The notes: generated by a model from the sequence alone, not told the origin. DNA of 64,000 bases from Saprospiraceae bacterium (GCA_016720635.1 JADKKF010000024.1:62001-126000), one strand, 5' to 3'. Positions 46,361 through 55,805 are shown, counted from the first letter of the stretch. Made by a program: numbers and translations.

Positions 46361-46778
46361 CCTTTCACCGCTTGCTGGATCAACTTATTATATACTTTTA
46401 GGTTCTACTGGAACCTTAACGGGACCAATTAGTGCATCCATTTCATTTTCAGCAAGTACAACACCTACTGGACAAGCTGAAAGCGAAGCAATAACACTTA
46501 CTAATGGAGGAGCACCAATAAGTCAGTCTATGTGCGATGCTGATGGGGTTGGCTCCTTATCGGGGGCAGACAATTGTGGATCACCATACTTATATGAAAG
46601 ATGGTATACGATCACTCCAACAGGATGCAGTGAGGCTGTTATTAATTTGACGAATGTGGATGCAAACGGAGGTACTTTATCGGTCGATATCCTCAATAGG
46701 AGTAATACTGGATGTAATGGAACTGTTGGTTTATATCAGAGAGGTGCAGCATGCATAATGGTGCTAGTGGTACGTTAA
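46296..46778 (+). CDS. T9SS-exported surface protein, middle fragment
   Basis: Middle part of the same protein, in the second frame; homologous reading starts near 46345, not at the nominal start. Repeats the domain theme: SPLAGSTYYILLGSTGT and ERWYTITPTGCSEAVINLT, with conserved Cys. Near 46748-46755 the frame returns to that of the first fragment, one base being needed to give AACHNGASGTLS-like continuity. Confidence 0.5.
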   Translation: MAVHKLSQFVGKSYKTMNGSFSLSPLAGSTYYILLGSTGTLTGPISASISFSASTTPTGQAESEAITLTNGGAPISQSMCDADGVGSLSGADNCGSPYLYERWYTITPTGCSEAVINLTNVDANGGTLSVDILNRSNTGCNGTVGLYQRGAACIMVLVVR

Positions 46779-47965
46779 GCACGGATACTGTCAGTTTTGG
46801 AGCTGGGGGAGGTTCATATTTGGTGCTAGTCAATAGTTCTAATCCCGGTGCTACTTATGATATAGACTTTGATATAAATACCAATTCTACAGCAGAAGGA
46901 ACTACTTGTAGCAGTCCGTATTCACTTACATCGACCGACGGTATTGGCAGCACATCAGGAGACAGTCATACTACATCCAATGAGTGTGCTGGTGCAAGTA
47001 CTGAAGACGGTACTATACTTATAAATTGTCTGGACGATGGAAGTTTTGCAAGTCGTGCATCCACAACTGTTTTCACGGGTTCAGGATGTTCACCTTCAAT
47101 TGAAAATTCGCAGTATTTCAGTTTTCAAGTTCCAACTTCGGGAGTTTATAGTGTATTCATTGGAAATCAAGCTTGTGATTACAATGCTGGTATCCAGTTC
47201 TTTTTAGCGGACAATTTGACATGTGGAACACCCAATACGGCAAGTGGTTTTATGGGATGTAGTAGTACAAATGTCACATCAAATCAACAAATTACCAATA
47301 TCACGCTTACCTCCTCGAATACATATTACATAGTAACCGATGGATTTGGGGGTGATATATGCGATTATGATATTTTGATTACCCAAAGCGTAACTAATCC
47401 ATTTTTGGATGTAGAACTATTGAATTTCAAAGCAACAAAATCAAATAATGGAGTTCTATTAAAATGGAGTACTGGATCTGAAACAGAGAATAGTTATTTT
47501 GCAGTTCAATATAGTTTAGACGGAAGTAAGTTTACTGATTTAGGCAAAGTTTTTAGTAAAGCTCCCAATGGCAATAGTTCGCATTTTTTGGATTATTCCT
47601 ATGAACATATAATAAATCATAGCGGTATTGTTTATTATAGATTGGCACAATATGATAAAATCGGCAGATTTACATATTCACCCTTGCGCACTGTTAATCT
47701 CCAAAAAGAAAAAGGTGGACTCAAAATTAGTCCAAATCCAGTTGGAAATGAATTCAATTTGTCTATCGAAAGTTTGTCTGATCAAAAAATAAACATTTTA
47801 ATTCATGATATAACTGGCAAAACAATCATTAATAAAAACATTTCCTTGGTACAAGGATCAAATAATATTAATGTAGATGTAAATAATCTCGAAAAGGGAC
47901 TATATGTCATTACACTTTTTGATTCAAATAACAATCGAATAGGGATTTCCAAATTTAGCAAATAG
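46751..47965 (+). CDS. T9SS-exported surface protein, C-terminal fragment with sorting domain
   Basis: Last 400 or so residues. Another Cys/Gly/Thr-rich beta domain (CSPSIENSQYFSFQVPTSG, then DGFGGDICDYDILIT) is followed by a Fn3-like linker (LKWSTGSETENSYFAVQYSL, then YYRLAQYDKIGRFTYSPLR), and a type A sorting domain at the end (GLKISPNPVGNEFNLSIES, then GLYVITLFDSNN). The sorting domain marks a type IX secretion substrate; the rest has an adhesin-like or lectin-like look, but no function is assigned. Confidence 0.75.
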   Translation: MHNGASGTLSTDTVSFGAGGGSYLVLVNSSNPGATYDIDFDINTNSTAEGTTCSSPYSLTSTDGIGSTSGDSHTTSNECAGASTEDGTILINCLDDGSFASRASTTVFTGSGCSPSIENSQYFSFQVPTSGVYSVFIGNQACDYNAGIQFFLADNLTCGTPNTASGFMGCSSTNVTSNQQITNITLTSSNTYYIVTDGFGGDICDYDILITQSVTNPFLDVELLNFKATKSNNGVLLKWSTGSETENSYFAVQYSLDGSKFTDLGKVFSKAPNGNSSHFLDYSYEHIINHSGIVYYRLAQYDKIGRFTYSPLRTVNLQKEKGGLKISPNPVGNEFNLSIESLSDQKINILIHDITGKTIINKNISLVQGSNNINVDVNNLEKGLYVITLFDSNNNRIGISKFSK

Positions 47966-48079
47966 TTGCTTCAATTATTAATCGACTATATCTGGGTTTT
48001 TCTAAATTCATAAGATTATAATAATATTGCTTGATCGAAGTATAAAAAGTTAATTGTTAGTGGTGAAAAATTCGGACGA

Positions 48080-48110
48080 AAGCCTAAGGCATTTTGCTTT
48101 AGGCTTTTTT
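48080..48110 (+). terminator. Rho-independent terminator after the T9SS protein gene
   Basis: Stem 48080-48091 (AAGCCTAAGGCA) pairs with 48095-48106 (TGCTTTAGGCTT) with one G-T wobble, 3-base loop, followed by T to 48110. About 115 bases after the stop at 47965. A short open frame 48054-48254 runs through it and is therefore not taken as a gene. Confidence 0.85.
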
Positions 48111-48222
48111 ACTTATAGCTATTGGAGCAAATTTCACATCATAATATTCATCTTGCATCCAATTTATTTTAAAGAATCGTTAAATCTCAACATAAGGCAC
48201 ACCAACCTTGGTCAGGAACTCT

Positions 48223-48230
48223 TATATTTG
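48223..48230 (+). promoter_or_regulatory. Candidate -7 element for the 48251 gene
   Basis: TATATTTG, a perfect TAnnTTTG box 20 bases before the TTG start at 48251; predicted leader of about 15 bases. No -33 TTTG at the normal distance. Confidence 0.45.
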
Positions 48231-48250
48231 CCTTTTAAATATCATTTTAC

Positions 48251-50362
48251 TTGATTCAATTTCTTTTTTCTATACAACTTAATTATCCCAATTGGTTCAT
48301 TCTGCTTTGTTTGATCCTAGGGGTTGCCGCTGCTTATTTTCATTATCAAGGAGAATCTAGATTCAAGCAATGGAATGGAAACCTTCGCCGATTTTTGGCA
48401 TTATTGAGGGCAATGGCCGTTACAATGATTTCGCTACTTTTACTGTCCCCTGTATTGAAATACGTGCAAAATGAAATAAAAAAGCCTACTGTACTGATAG
48501 CTCAAGATGACAGTGAATCCCTGAATCTCAATACGAAATCCGAAGAAAAATCGCTAATACCGAAAGCCATCCAAGAACTGAAAGATGGACTCCAAGGCGA
48601 TTACAATATTCAATTTGTGCAATTTGGCGATAAAATAGTAGATAGCTCAGAGATCAAATTCAATGATAAATCTTCGAATATCGATGAAGTAATTTCATAT
48701 ATGCAAGATGTGTATGGCGACCAAAATCCAGGCGCTTTGATATTATTTTCAGATGGGATATACAATCGGGGTAAAAACCCAATTTACAATCGATTTGCTG
48801 ACAAAATACCTATATACAGCATAGCCCTTGGTGATACTACTGCTCAAAAGGATGTTTGGATTAAAAACATAATGTATAATCAAATAGCTTATCTTGGGGA
48901 TAAAGGATTTGTCGAAGTGGATCTTGCATCCTACAATTTTACTGGTAAAAACGTCCAACTTTCCGTGGATGAAATGACGGGAAATGCAGCCAAAAGGGTT
49001 TATACTCAAAATATTACGATTAAAAATCTTAGCTTTTTTGAAACCATACAAGTGCCGATCCAATATCCCAATGCGGGAATGAGGCAATACAAAATTAGTG
49101 TTTCGGGATTAGAAGGTGAGAAAACGAAGCTCAATAACACGAAGAGTATAGTTATAGAAGTTTTGGATGGAAGGCAAAAGATATTGATGTTGGCCAATTC
49201 GCCCCATCCCGATATTGCTGCCATAAAATCTAGCATCGAAACGAACAAAAATTATCAAGTAAAAACCGCTTTTATTTCGGATTTTAAAGAAAAAATAACC
49301 GATTTCGATCTGATTGTATTGCACCAAATCCCATCATTCAATTTTGATGCAACAAATATTATAAATCAGTGCAACCAGAACAACAAACCCATTTTGTACA
49401 TACTTGGCGGACAAAGCAATCTCATTAAGTTCAATGAAATTCAGAAAATTTGCAATATAAAGTCTGGGGTAAAAAGTCTGAATGAAGTACAAGCACTCAA
49501 AACTAGTGGATTTAACTATTTTACTTTGGATGAGACAACTCAAAATCAAATAATGAATTTTATTCCGTTACAATCTCCTTACGGAGAATACAAATTAGGC
49601 GTAAATGCTCAAGTTTTATTTAAACAAAAAATAGGTAAAGTTGCCACCGATTACCCTTTGATATTATTTGGGGAACAAAGCGATCAGAAAATTGGTATCA
49701 TTTGTGCCGAAGGAGTATGGAAATGGAGAATGTTTAATTTTATGCAGAACAACCAATTTTCAGCTTTCGACGACTTAATATCCAAGACGATACAGTATCT
49801 TAGTATAAAGGAGGATAAACGAAAATTCCGAACCTATCTAGCAAAGAATGTATGGGATGAAAATGAAAATATTGTATTTGGTGCTGAACTATACAATGAT
49901 TCTTATCAGATGATTAATGATCCCGACGTGAATCTATCCGTTTTAGACGAAAATGGTAAAAACTTTACCTATACTTTTAATAAAAAAGAAAAAGGATATC
50001 AATTGGACATCGGATATTTGCGCTCTGGGTTGTACAAATACAAAGCTACCACCGACTATAATGGTCAACATTATAGTGCAGAAGGAAAATTTTCTGTAGC
50101 ATCCATACAATTAGAGACAACCGAAACAACGGCAGACCATAGCCTATTGGCATCGCTATCCAATCAGTCAGGTGGAAAAAAAGTATTGTTGAATGATTAT
50201 CGAGAGATAGTGCAAGAACTTACCACAAAAAACCAACTTAAACCATTGATCTATGAAAATGTTTTCACGAATCCAGCCATTAATTTAAAATGGATTTTCG
50301 GATTGATCTTTCTATTCCTAGCTATCGAATGGTTTTTGCGACGGTTTATGGGAGGCTACTAA
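48251..50362 (+). CDS. Large membrane protein with VWA-like domain
   Basis: A 703-residue protein. N-terminal helices at about 15-33 and 45-68 (AVTMISLLLLSPVLKYV), a periplasmic region, and a final helix at about 680-697 (WIFGLIFLFLAIEWFLRRF). The first soluble part resembles a von Willebrand factor A domain (PTVLIAQDDSESL in place of the usual DxSxS, then GALILFSDGIYNRGKNP). The rest has Ig-like strands and a Rossmann-type segment (QKILMLANSPHPDIAAIKSS). Similar membrane VWA proteins occur in Bacteroidota but their function is unknown. Translation appears to start at TTG. Confidence 0.7.
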   Translation: MIQFLFSIQLNYPNWFILLCLILGVAAAYFHYQGESRFKQWNGNLRRFLALLRAMAVTMISLLLLSPVLKYVQNEIKKPTVLIAQDDSESLNLNTKSEEKSLIPKAIQELKDGLQGDYNIQFVQFGDKIVDSSEIKFNDKSSNIDEVISYMQDVYGDQNPGALILFSDGIYNRGKNPIYNRFADKIPIYSIALGDTTAQKDVWIKNIMYNQIAYLGDKGFVEVDLASYNFTGKNVQLSVDEMTGNAAKRVYTQNITIKNLSFFETIQVPIQYPNAGMRQYKISVSGLEGEKTKLNNTKSIVIEVLDGRQKILMLANSPHPDIAAIKSSIETNKNYQVKTAFISDFKEKITDFDLIVLHQIPSFNFDATNIINQCNQNNKPILYILGGQSNLIKFNEIQKICNIKSGVKSLNEVQALKTSGFNYFTLDETTQNQIMNFIPLQSPYGEYKLGVNAQVLFKQKIGKVATDYPLILFGEQSDQKIGIICAEGVWKWRMFNFMQNNQFSAFDDLISKTIQYLSIKEDKRKFRTYLAKNVWDENENIVFGAELYNDSYQMINDPDVNLSVLDENGKNFTYTFNKKEKGYQLDIGYLRSGLYKYKATTDYNGQHYSAEGKFSVASIQLETTETTADHSLLASLSNQSGGKKVLLNDYREIVQELTTKNQLKPLIYENVFTNPAINLKWIFGLIFLFLAIEWFLRRFMGGY

Positions 50363-50373
50363 GATCTAGAACA

Positions 50374-50847
50374 CTAGAAATTATGGTATGGTTCGTCATT
50401 TAATATAGTAAATGCGCGATACAACTGCTCTAGGAAAAATATACGCACCATTTGATGTGAAAATGTCATTTTGGAAAGACTTATTCTCTCCTTAGCCATC
50501 TGATAGATCAGAGGTGAAAATCCATAAGCTCCTCCTATGATGAAAACAATTTTTTTCATCGAAGATAAGTTCTTCTTATTGATGTATGAAGAAAATTCTA
50601 TGGAAGTATAATCTTTGCCCGTCTCATCCAATAAAATAATATAATCTTCCTTCCTTACGTATCGCATAAGGATTTCAGCCTCTTGTTGAATCAAATTTGC
50701 TGGTGCATATTTTTGTGCTTTTCGCACCCCAGGCAGTATCTTCAATTCAAAATTGCAATAATGAGTGAGCCTTTCTTCGAAAAGTTTAACTCCTTGATCG
50801 ACGTACTTGTCGTTGTTTTTACCGATAACCAAAAGTTCAATTTTCAT
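50374..50847 (-). CDS. rlmH: 23S rRNA (pseudouridine1915-N3)-methyltransferase
   Basis: SPOUT-class methyltransferase that methylates pseudouridine 1915 in helix 69 of 23S rRNA. The 157-residue length is standard. Conserved blocks: LLDETGKDYTSIEFS, KKIVFIIGGAYGFSP (SAM knot) and LSLSKMTFSHQMVRIFFLEQ followed by YRAFTILNDEPYHN. Its ATG at 50845-50847 directly abuts the stop codon of the SWIM gene, so the two are translationally linked. Confidence 0.96.
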   Translation of the reverse strand: MKIELLVIGKNNDKYVDQGVKLFEERLTHYCNFELKILPGVRKAQKYAPANLIQQEAEILMRYVRKEDYIILLDETGKDYTSIEFSSYINKKNLSSMKKIVFIIGGAYGFSPLIYQMAKERISLSKMTFSHQMVRIFFLEQLYRAFTILNDEPYHNF

Positions 50848-52452
50848 TTAATAATTTTTAGATTTTATCATGTTTTCTTGTACTAAATATTGCTTGATTG
50901 TTTGCTTTGAAGTCATCTTTGGCAATAAATATTGCACCCATTGAGACTTTGTACCATGCCAATTTTTTTGTTCTAAAATCCCGAAAATTCTTTTCAATCG
51001 ATCGAGTGGTGCTTGTCCAAAATAACCAGTCAAATTCTCCTCGATGAGTAACTCCAAGTGCAATGAAGTTAAATCACTCTCCTGCAAACTGTGAGACCCG
51101 ATTAGGAGTTCAATAATCTCAATCCTAGACATGCTTCTCCATGTATTAAGAATTCCTTCCTTTCCGAGGTATTGATCCACAACAGACCAGAAGGACTTTA
51201 AACTTGTATCTGCAACCTTCAAATTCGGCAATATTTCAACATTCATAAAATGAAGGAGTGCTGCATCAGAAGTCCTCGCCAATAAATATTCGAATTTATC
51301 GAGAACATTTTTATCCGATGTAAAAAATCCAATAAGCCATGCCTTTGACCCTTCAGTAAGTTCTTGGAATTCTATAATTTTCAAAAATCCATCCAACACT
51401 TTTTTGACAAATGTAAACTGAGCAGTGCTGGTCCATTGTCCTAACCGGTGGCAGAATGATTGATTGTCCGAATAAAAAACCAATAAGGTCCACTGAAACA
51501 CTTGGTCTTTAGAATAGTCGAAAATACCCGCTGGGTCATTTTCAATCCTTTGGATTAATTCCGCTAAATACAAATTCTGGTCTTCAGGATCTGGATTCTG
51601 GTTTACAAGAGTCAAATTATTATCAAGCCAAGCTATATTACTTATGTGAGTCCCAAATTGTGTAGAATTAATATAAGTATCCATATGGGTAGCCATATCT
51701 TCCTTGAATTCAGGGCTAATTGCTGTCTTTTTGAGTGATAAAATAATCTTTTTCAATACAAAAAAATCAACCTGCCATGGATCATACAATGGGCTAAAAG
51801 TCCTCAGAAAAGACTCCCCGTACTTTATAAGAGCCATGGATATATGGAATGCCTCAACTCCTTCATTCTCTCGCCATTTAATTGTAGCTTTTTGGATCAA
51901 TTCTAACAATTGATTTTCAATTTGCGAAATGGTCCTAGACGAATATTGCCCTACCCTATTTTTTTTACTTTTGATAATAGAAGTAAGCAGTGCATCGTAT
52001 TTGTTTCTATTTTCAAGCGGGTCCGAATGTTCAACCAAAAAAACTTTTAATGCCTCAGCAAATTTCTTGTCCATCCTAGCATACTTTCGCAAGAAGCGAT
52101 TCAAGGACTTTGCTTGTATGTTTTCTAATAAATGAAAAATAGACTTGGGATTGCTGGTATTTGTCTGAAGAATATCAGAAATATCCAATTGAGTATTCAT
52201 ATGCTCAATCATTGCTGTAATATGCCTACATTCATGATTTTGATGAAAATAAATACAGGAACATTGGTAAGATTTTAGGGCGTGATCTTCGTTTAATTCG
52301 ATCTCAACCTCAAGGTTTGTTTGGCCTCGAAAAAGACCCAGCCAGTGAAAGTCTTCGATTTTTTCTATCGAAATCAGTTGCTGTTCATGAAGTAATATAA
52401 CTCCACGATCGACCAATGACTTGGTAAATGTATGACTAATAAATTTCTTCAC
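50848..52452 (-). CDS. SWIM zinc-finger protein, unknown function
   Basis: The N-terminal part holds a SWIM-type zinc site of the form CxC-x8-CxH (KSYQCSCIYFHQNHECRHI, about residues 60-78 from my start) after the typical GVILLHEQQLISIEKIED stretch. The remaining 480 residues are helical with no recognised catalytic domain. SWIM domains bind DNA or proteins. I start it at GTG 52452, not at ATG 52524, because a -7 promoter box (52493-52500) lies between them and the extra residues (YIYICCLRQIFIC) do not look like the family. The gene ends exactly where rlmH begins. Confidence 0.7.
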   Translation of the reverse strand: MKKFISHTFTKSLVDRGVILLHEQQLISIEKIEDFHWLGLFRGQTNLEVEIELNEDHALKSYQCSCIYFHQNHECRHITAMIEHMNTQLDISDILQTNTSNPKSIFHLLENIQAKSLNRFLRKYARMDKKFAEALKVFLVEHSDPLENRNKYDALLTSIIKSKKNRVGQYSSRTISQIENQLLELIQKATIKWRENEGVEAFHISMALIKYGESFLRTFSPLYDPWQVDFFVLKKIILSLKKTAISPEFKEDMATHMDTYINSTQFGTHISNIAWLDNNLTLVNQNPDPEDQNLYLAELIQRIENDPAGIFDYSKDQVFQWTLLVFYSDNQSFCHRLGQWTSTAQFTFVKKVLDGFLKIIEFQELTEGSKAWLIGFFTSDKNVLDKFEYLLARTSDAALLHFMNVEILPNLKVADTSLKSFWSVVDQYLGKEGILNTWRSMSRIEIIELLIGSHSLQESDLTSLHLELLIEENLTGYFGQAPLDRLKRIFGILEQKNWHGTKSQWVQYLLPKMTSKQTIKQYLVQENMIKSKNY

Positions 52453-52492
52453 AACTGCATGTTTACTACAAATAAATATTTGCCGTAAGCAG

Positions 52493-52500
52493 CAAATATA
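52493..52500 (-). promoter_or_regulatory. -7 promoter element for the SWIM-rlmH pair
   Basis: Minus strand reads TATATTTG, a perfect TAnnTTTG box. With a start of transcription near 52488 it supports translation beginning at or after GTG 52452. Confidence 0.45.
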
Positions 52501-52718
52501 TATATAAATATCGAAAACCATCAATTAATATGAATTAATTTAATGTACCATGAAAAATACAACATTATATTCTGAATCTGCGCGTGTTTTTGCATTATTC
52601 AAAACAATATTTCGCATATCCCCTAATATAGCAATCCTTGACAACAAATGATTCAATTTTAAATGTAAAATATTGGCAACATGAAATGGCTCATGTATGC
52701 ATAATCTCCAAATTATTT

Positions 52719-52726
52719 TATATTTG
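52719..52726 (+). promoter_or_regulatory. -7 promoter element for the SixA-like gene
   Basis: TATATTTG, a perfect TAnnTTTG box 20 bases before ATG 52746, which supports that start rather than an upstream in-frame ATG at 52638. No clear -33 TTTG. Confidence 0.45.
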
Positions 52727-52745
52727 TTATACCAAAAATAAATTG

Positions 52746-53231
52746 ATGAAATATTTATTGCTAGTTCGACATTCCATTGCGGTCACCAGTTTATTGGATG
52801 ATTTCAATCGAAAATTGTCCAATGAAGGATTCACTTTGGCTCACAAACAAGGAAAATTATTAAGCACTCTTCCCGTAAAATTCCAAATATTACACTCTGC
52901 GGCGACACGGACGACAGAAACGGCTCAAATCATGGAAGATTATCTTTCAGATGGTTCAAAATTGATCTCCGACTTAAATTTATACAATGCCGATCTAATT
53001 TCAATTGCTGAAGCCATTCAAGAGATGTCGGATTCCATTGATGCATTGGCCATCGTTGGGCACAACCCCTCCATGTATGAATTTGCACAGTTAATTTCAA
53101 AAAGTAAGCTTAGAGGATTCAATCCAGCATCGGCTTGTTTTGCAAAGTTCTCAATCGATACTTGGGGTGAATTTGAATTAAACTTAATAGAAGAAAAAGT
53201 CGTTGAATCAGCACTGTACTTAACCAACTGA
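52746..53231 (+). CDS. SixA-like histidine phosphatase
   Basis: A 161-residue member of the histidine phosphatase superfamily of the SixA type. The catalytic RHS/RHG motif is present as LLLVRHSIAVTS (His forms the phosphohistidine), with the second His in LAIVGHNPSMYEFAQLI and TRTTETAQIMEDYL in the conserved Arg region. In E. coli SixA dephosphorylates phosphohistidine in PTS-related proteins; the target here is not known. Start at ATG 52746 is favoured by the MKYLLLVRH start and by the promoter element. The next gene starts 5 bases later. Confidence 0.88.
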   Translation: MKYLLLVRHSIAVTSLLDDFNRKLSNEGFTLAHKQGKLLSTLPVKFQILHSAATRTTETAQIMEDYLSDGSKLISDLNLYNADLISIAEAIQEMSDSIDALAIVGHNPSMYEFAQLISKSKLRGFNPASACFAKFSIDTWGEFELNLIEEKVVESALYLTN

Positions 53232-53236
53232 AGCAC

Positions 53237-53554
53237 ATGAATAAATTTCTCCTCATTATGGCACTCACTTTCAGCTTTTGCAATGAAAAGGAGCAGGAAA
53301 TAAACGAAGATGCTTGGATAAATACCATGGTAGAATACCAATTATTGAATGCCTTTATCTCCAAATCTGTTGTCAACAACAAAGAAAGCCTCAGGGTCGC
53401 CTATTTAGGGCAAATAGAACAGAATTTTGGACTTGACTCCATAGAATTCACCCGCCAAACTGAAATTTTGAATGAAAAACCAGGAAATATGGTCCGATTG
53501 TTAGACAGCGTCCATACTCGACTTTATCGTAAAAAACTTGCATTTCCGTTGTAA
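53237..53554 (+). CDS. Small lipoprotein-like protein (DUF4296-like)
   Basis: A 105-residue protein with an N-terminal hydrophobic segment that ends in a Cys (MALTFSFCNEKEQ), probably a lipoprotein although the residue before Cys is Phe rather than Gly/Ala. The rest is helical (AWINTMVEYQLLNAFISKS, then HTRLYRKKLAF) and resembles the DUF4296 family of Bacteroidota. Five bases after the SixA-like gene, so cotranscribed. Function unknown. Confidence 0.65.
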   Translation: MNKFLLIMALTFSFCNEKEQEINEDAWINTMVEYQLLNAFISKSVVNNKESLRVAYLGQIEQNFGLDSIEFTRQTEILNEKPGNMVRLLDSVHTRLYRKKLAFPL

Positions 53555-53748
53555 GAACATCGTTTTATAGTTTTTTAAAATACATTTTTTTACTTTATTA
53601 ATAAAAAGTTGGCTTGTCGAGGCCAATAATTGAAGTACAGTTTTTTGAGCATTGATTTCACAAATAGCTCTTTCTCATTGATTTAGCTCGATATCCCATT
53701 TCGATATTTAAACCAACCGAAAATATTTGAATAAATTTTTAAAAATAA

Positions 53749-53780
53749 TTTGGTAATAATGATTTCAAAAATTATCTTTG
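53749..53780 (+). promoter_or_regulatory. Promoter of tRNA-Val
   Basis: -33 element TTTG (53749-53752), 20-base spacer, perfect -7 TATCTTTG (53773-53780). Predicted start near 53785, about 15 bases before the mature tRNA end at 53799. Same architecture and spacing as the act operon promoter. Confidence 0.8.
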
Positions 53781-53798
53781 CATCCGCTTAGGGCACGA

Positions 53799-53873
53799 GG
53801 GAGCATAGCTCAGCTGGTTCAGAGCACCTGCCTTACAAGCAGGGGGTCCAAGGTTCGAATCCTTGTGTTCCCA
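53799..53873 (+). tRNA. tRNA-Val (anticodon TAC)
   Basis: Complete cloverleaf of 75 nt. Acceptor GGGAGCA pairs with TGTTCCC; D-stem GCTC/GAGC; anticodon stem CCTGC/GCAGG with loop CTTACAA giving anticodon TAC (reads GTA/GTG valine codons); T-stem CAAGG/CCTTG with loop TTCGAAT. The discriminator is A. The CCA end is not encoded (ACCC follows), so it must be added by tRNA nucleotidyltransferase. Flanked by a promoter and a terminator, so it is a stand-alone transcript. Confidence 0.95.
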
Positions 53874-53880
53874 CCCTCTA

Positions 53881-53913
53881 AAAGCTTCAATCTATGATTG
53901 GAGCTTTTTTTTT
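53881..53913 (+). terminator. Rho-independent terminator after tRNA-Val
   Basis: Stem AAAGCTTCAATC (53881-53892) pairs with GATTGGAGCTTT (53896-53907) with one G-T wobble and a 3-base loop, followed by a run of T to 53913. It begins 8 bases after the tRNA. Confidence 0.88.
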
Positions 53914-54136
53914 GTTCCAACACGACCAGATGCAAAATCAAGTTAAATTGAGGATACCAAAACGGTAAATCGAATAGGTCATTTTAAACTAATGAAATAT
54001 TAAACTTCAATTCTTTAAAAGTTTGACTCCCCAAAATAAAAAACAGATAGCAAAAAAGTATTACCTAAAATCTTTTAATTTCTTGTTGATTAAACCAAGA
54101 GAATAAATCTGAGTCCATATTAGGAATCAAAACATT

Positions 54137-55327
54137 ATGTCAAAAAATCGGATCATTTCAACAGTGCTTGTATTATTATTTTTAAGCGTTTTATTTTCTT
54201 GTAAAAAAGAAACTCAAATGCCAACAGGCACTACGACCTCCATCCAGAGAACTTTTAGTGGCAAAATCGATATAGACCACCTCGACGATTATGCCAATCA
54301 ACCTATCCCGAACTATATCACAAAAGACAATACAAGTTCTAACAAAATTACCAATATCGGCGCAACTCTAGGACGAGTTTTGTTTTATGATAAAAAATTG
54401 TCAGTAAACAATTCTATTGCATGTGCAAGTTGTCATAAGCAGGAGTTTGCATTTAGTGATACAGCTGTAGCAAGTTTGGGCGTTAATGGGCGAACAGGAC
54501 GACATAGCATGAGACTAGTAAATGCAAGATTCGGTGCCGAAACTAAGTTTTTTTGGGATGAGCGCGCTTTAACTCTGGAAGATCAAACCACCAAACCTAT
54601 ACAAGATCACAGTGAAATGGGATTTAGCGGACAAAATGGTGATCCATCTATCAACGATCTTATTGCAAAACTTAGCCAAATAGACTACTATAAGGAATTG
54701 TTCCAAATGACATATGGAAGTGAACAAATCACCGAAATAAAGATACAGAATGCACTGGCGCAATTCGTCAGAAGTATTCAATCATTTGATTCAAAATATG
54801 ATCAAGGACGCATTCAGGTCAATAACGATGTAGCCAATTTTCCAAATTTTACAGCGCAAGAGAACCTCGGAAAGTCACTTTTTTTGACCAATCCTATTTT
54901 CGATGCCAACAGTGAACGAATCGGAGGAGGGCTCGGATGCAAAAGTTGTCACGGTGCTCCCGAATTTGATATAGACCCACAAAGCAGAAGCAATGGTATC
55001 GGTGGAAGCATCAATGGAGGACCAGACTTTACCAATTTTCGTTCGCCATCTCTTCGAAATCTTACAAATAATCTCGGTGTAGTCAATGGACCGATGATGC
55101 ATACTGCGGTCATCAAGGATTTACAAGCTGCTATTGGGCATTATGGCAACCTAACCAATGCAGCAATCAACAATCCCAATTTGGATCGAAAATTGAAGCC
55201 AAATGGGGTCGCTGGGCAACAATTGCACCTTAATGCGCAAGAGATAAATTCTGTCATAGCATTCTTGAAAACACTAGCAGGTACAGATGTATATTCCAAC
55301 AAAAAGTGGAGCAATCCGTTCTTGTAG
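54137..55327 (+). CDS. Di-haem cytochrome c peroxidase (MauG/CcpA family)
   Basis: A 396-residue exported di-haem peroxidase that reduces hydrogen peroxide in the periplasm. Lipoprotein signal FLSVLFSCKKE near residue 22. Two haem sites are visible: IACASCHKQEFAFSD (about residues 95-110) and LGCKSCHGAPEFD (about 270). The strings GRTGRHSMRLVNARF and FRSPSLRNL are typical of the family. Methylamine-related MauG and bacterial CcpA share this fold; the lack of mau genes nearby favours the peroxidase. Monocistronic. Confidence 0.92.
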   Translation: MSKNRIISTVLVLLFLSVLFSCKKETQMPTGTTTSIQRTFSGKIDIDHLDDYANQPIPNYITKDNTSSNKITNIGATLGRVLFYDKKLSVNNSIACASCHKQEFAFSDTAVASLGVNGRTGRHSMRLVNARFGAETKFFWDERALTLEDQTTKPIQDHSEMGFSGQNGDPSINDLIAKLSQIDYYKELFQMTYGSEQITEIKIQNALAQFVRSIQSFDSKYDQGRIQVNNDVANFPNFTAQENLGKSLFLTNPIFDANSERIGGGLGCKSCHGAPEFDIDPQSRSNGIGGSINGGPDFTNFRSPSLRNLTNNLGVVNGPMMHTAVIKDLQAAIGHYGNLTNAAINNPNLDRKLKPNGVAGQQLHLNAQEINSVIAFLKTLAGTDVYSNKKWSNPFL

Positions 55328-55805
55328 AAACTCCAAGAATAATAATATTTCGGAGCCATAATTTTCTCAATAAATAACTGTAGGTTGATTTCATTTTTTT
55401 CTTCATAAAATGTCATAGAGATATCCCTAGTATATTTTTAAGACATTTTAAAAGGACTTAATTTTGGAAATACCTATCTGTAAAATGAATGGACAAACCA
55501 TTTTGTAGCCTTCTCAGGGTTTTTTATCTATTATAATAAATAAAATAACTTTTATTTTGGAAAATACTACAATTATCATTATTTTTCCTTAGCATATTCT
55601 TCTATCTCAATATATTTGAACTACTTACAACATTTAATTTATTATAAATCCTTCATTCATTAGACTTTTGGGGTTCGTTTGCTTTAATAATGATTAAATT
55701 TTAAGCTAGGAAACTACGAATAAAAAAAGGGAATTTTCCAAACCCTGCTGCAAATAATTTTGAGCGATTAAAAAGATTGGAAGCGAACTTAAATTTTTTT
55801 TAATT
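55328..55805. other. Intergenic region, no gene seen
   Basis: 478 very AT-rich bases between the peroxidase and the next lipoprotein gene. It contains two perfect TAnnTTTG boxes: TAATTTTG at 55459-55466 (no gene in reach downstream) and TAATTTTG at 55755-55762 (43 bases before ATG 55806, a plausible promoter for that gene). No ORF, tRNA, repeat or clear terminator hairpin was found. Confidence 0.45.
55755..55762 (+). promoter_or_regulatory. Candidate -7 element for the 55806 gene
   Basis: TAATTTTG, a perfect TAnnTTTG box 43 bases upstream of ATG 55806. No -33 TTTG at the usual distance. Confidence 0.4.

Noticed and set aside
48054..48254. 66-codon open frame on the plus strand
   Set aside because: It runs straight through the rho-independent terminator at 48080-48110, has no family features and overlaps the next gene's start.
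55459..55540. Possible small RNA gene after a perfect TAATTTTG box
   Set aside because: Only a weak 6-bp stem with a large loop follows, and the nearby T run is not preceded by a stem; promoter-like boxes occur by chance in such AT-rich DNA.
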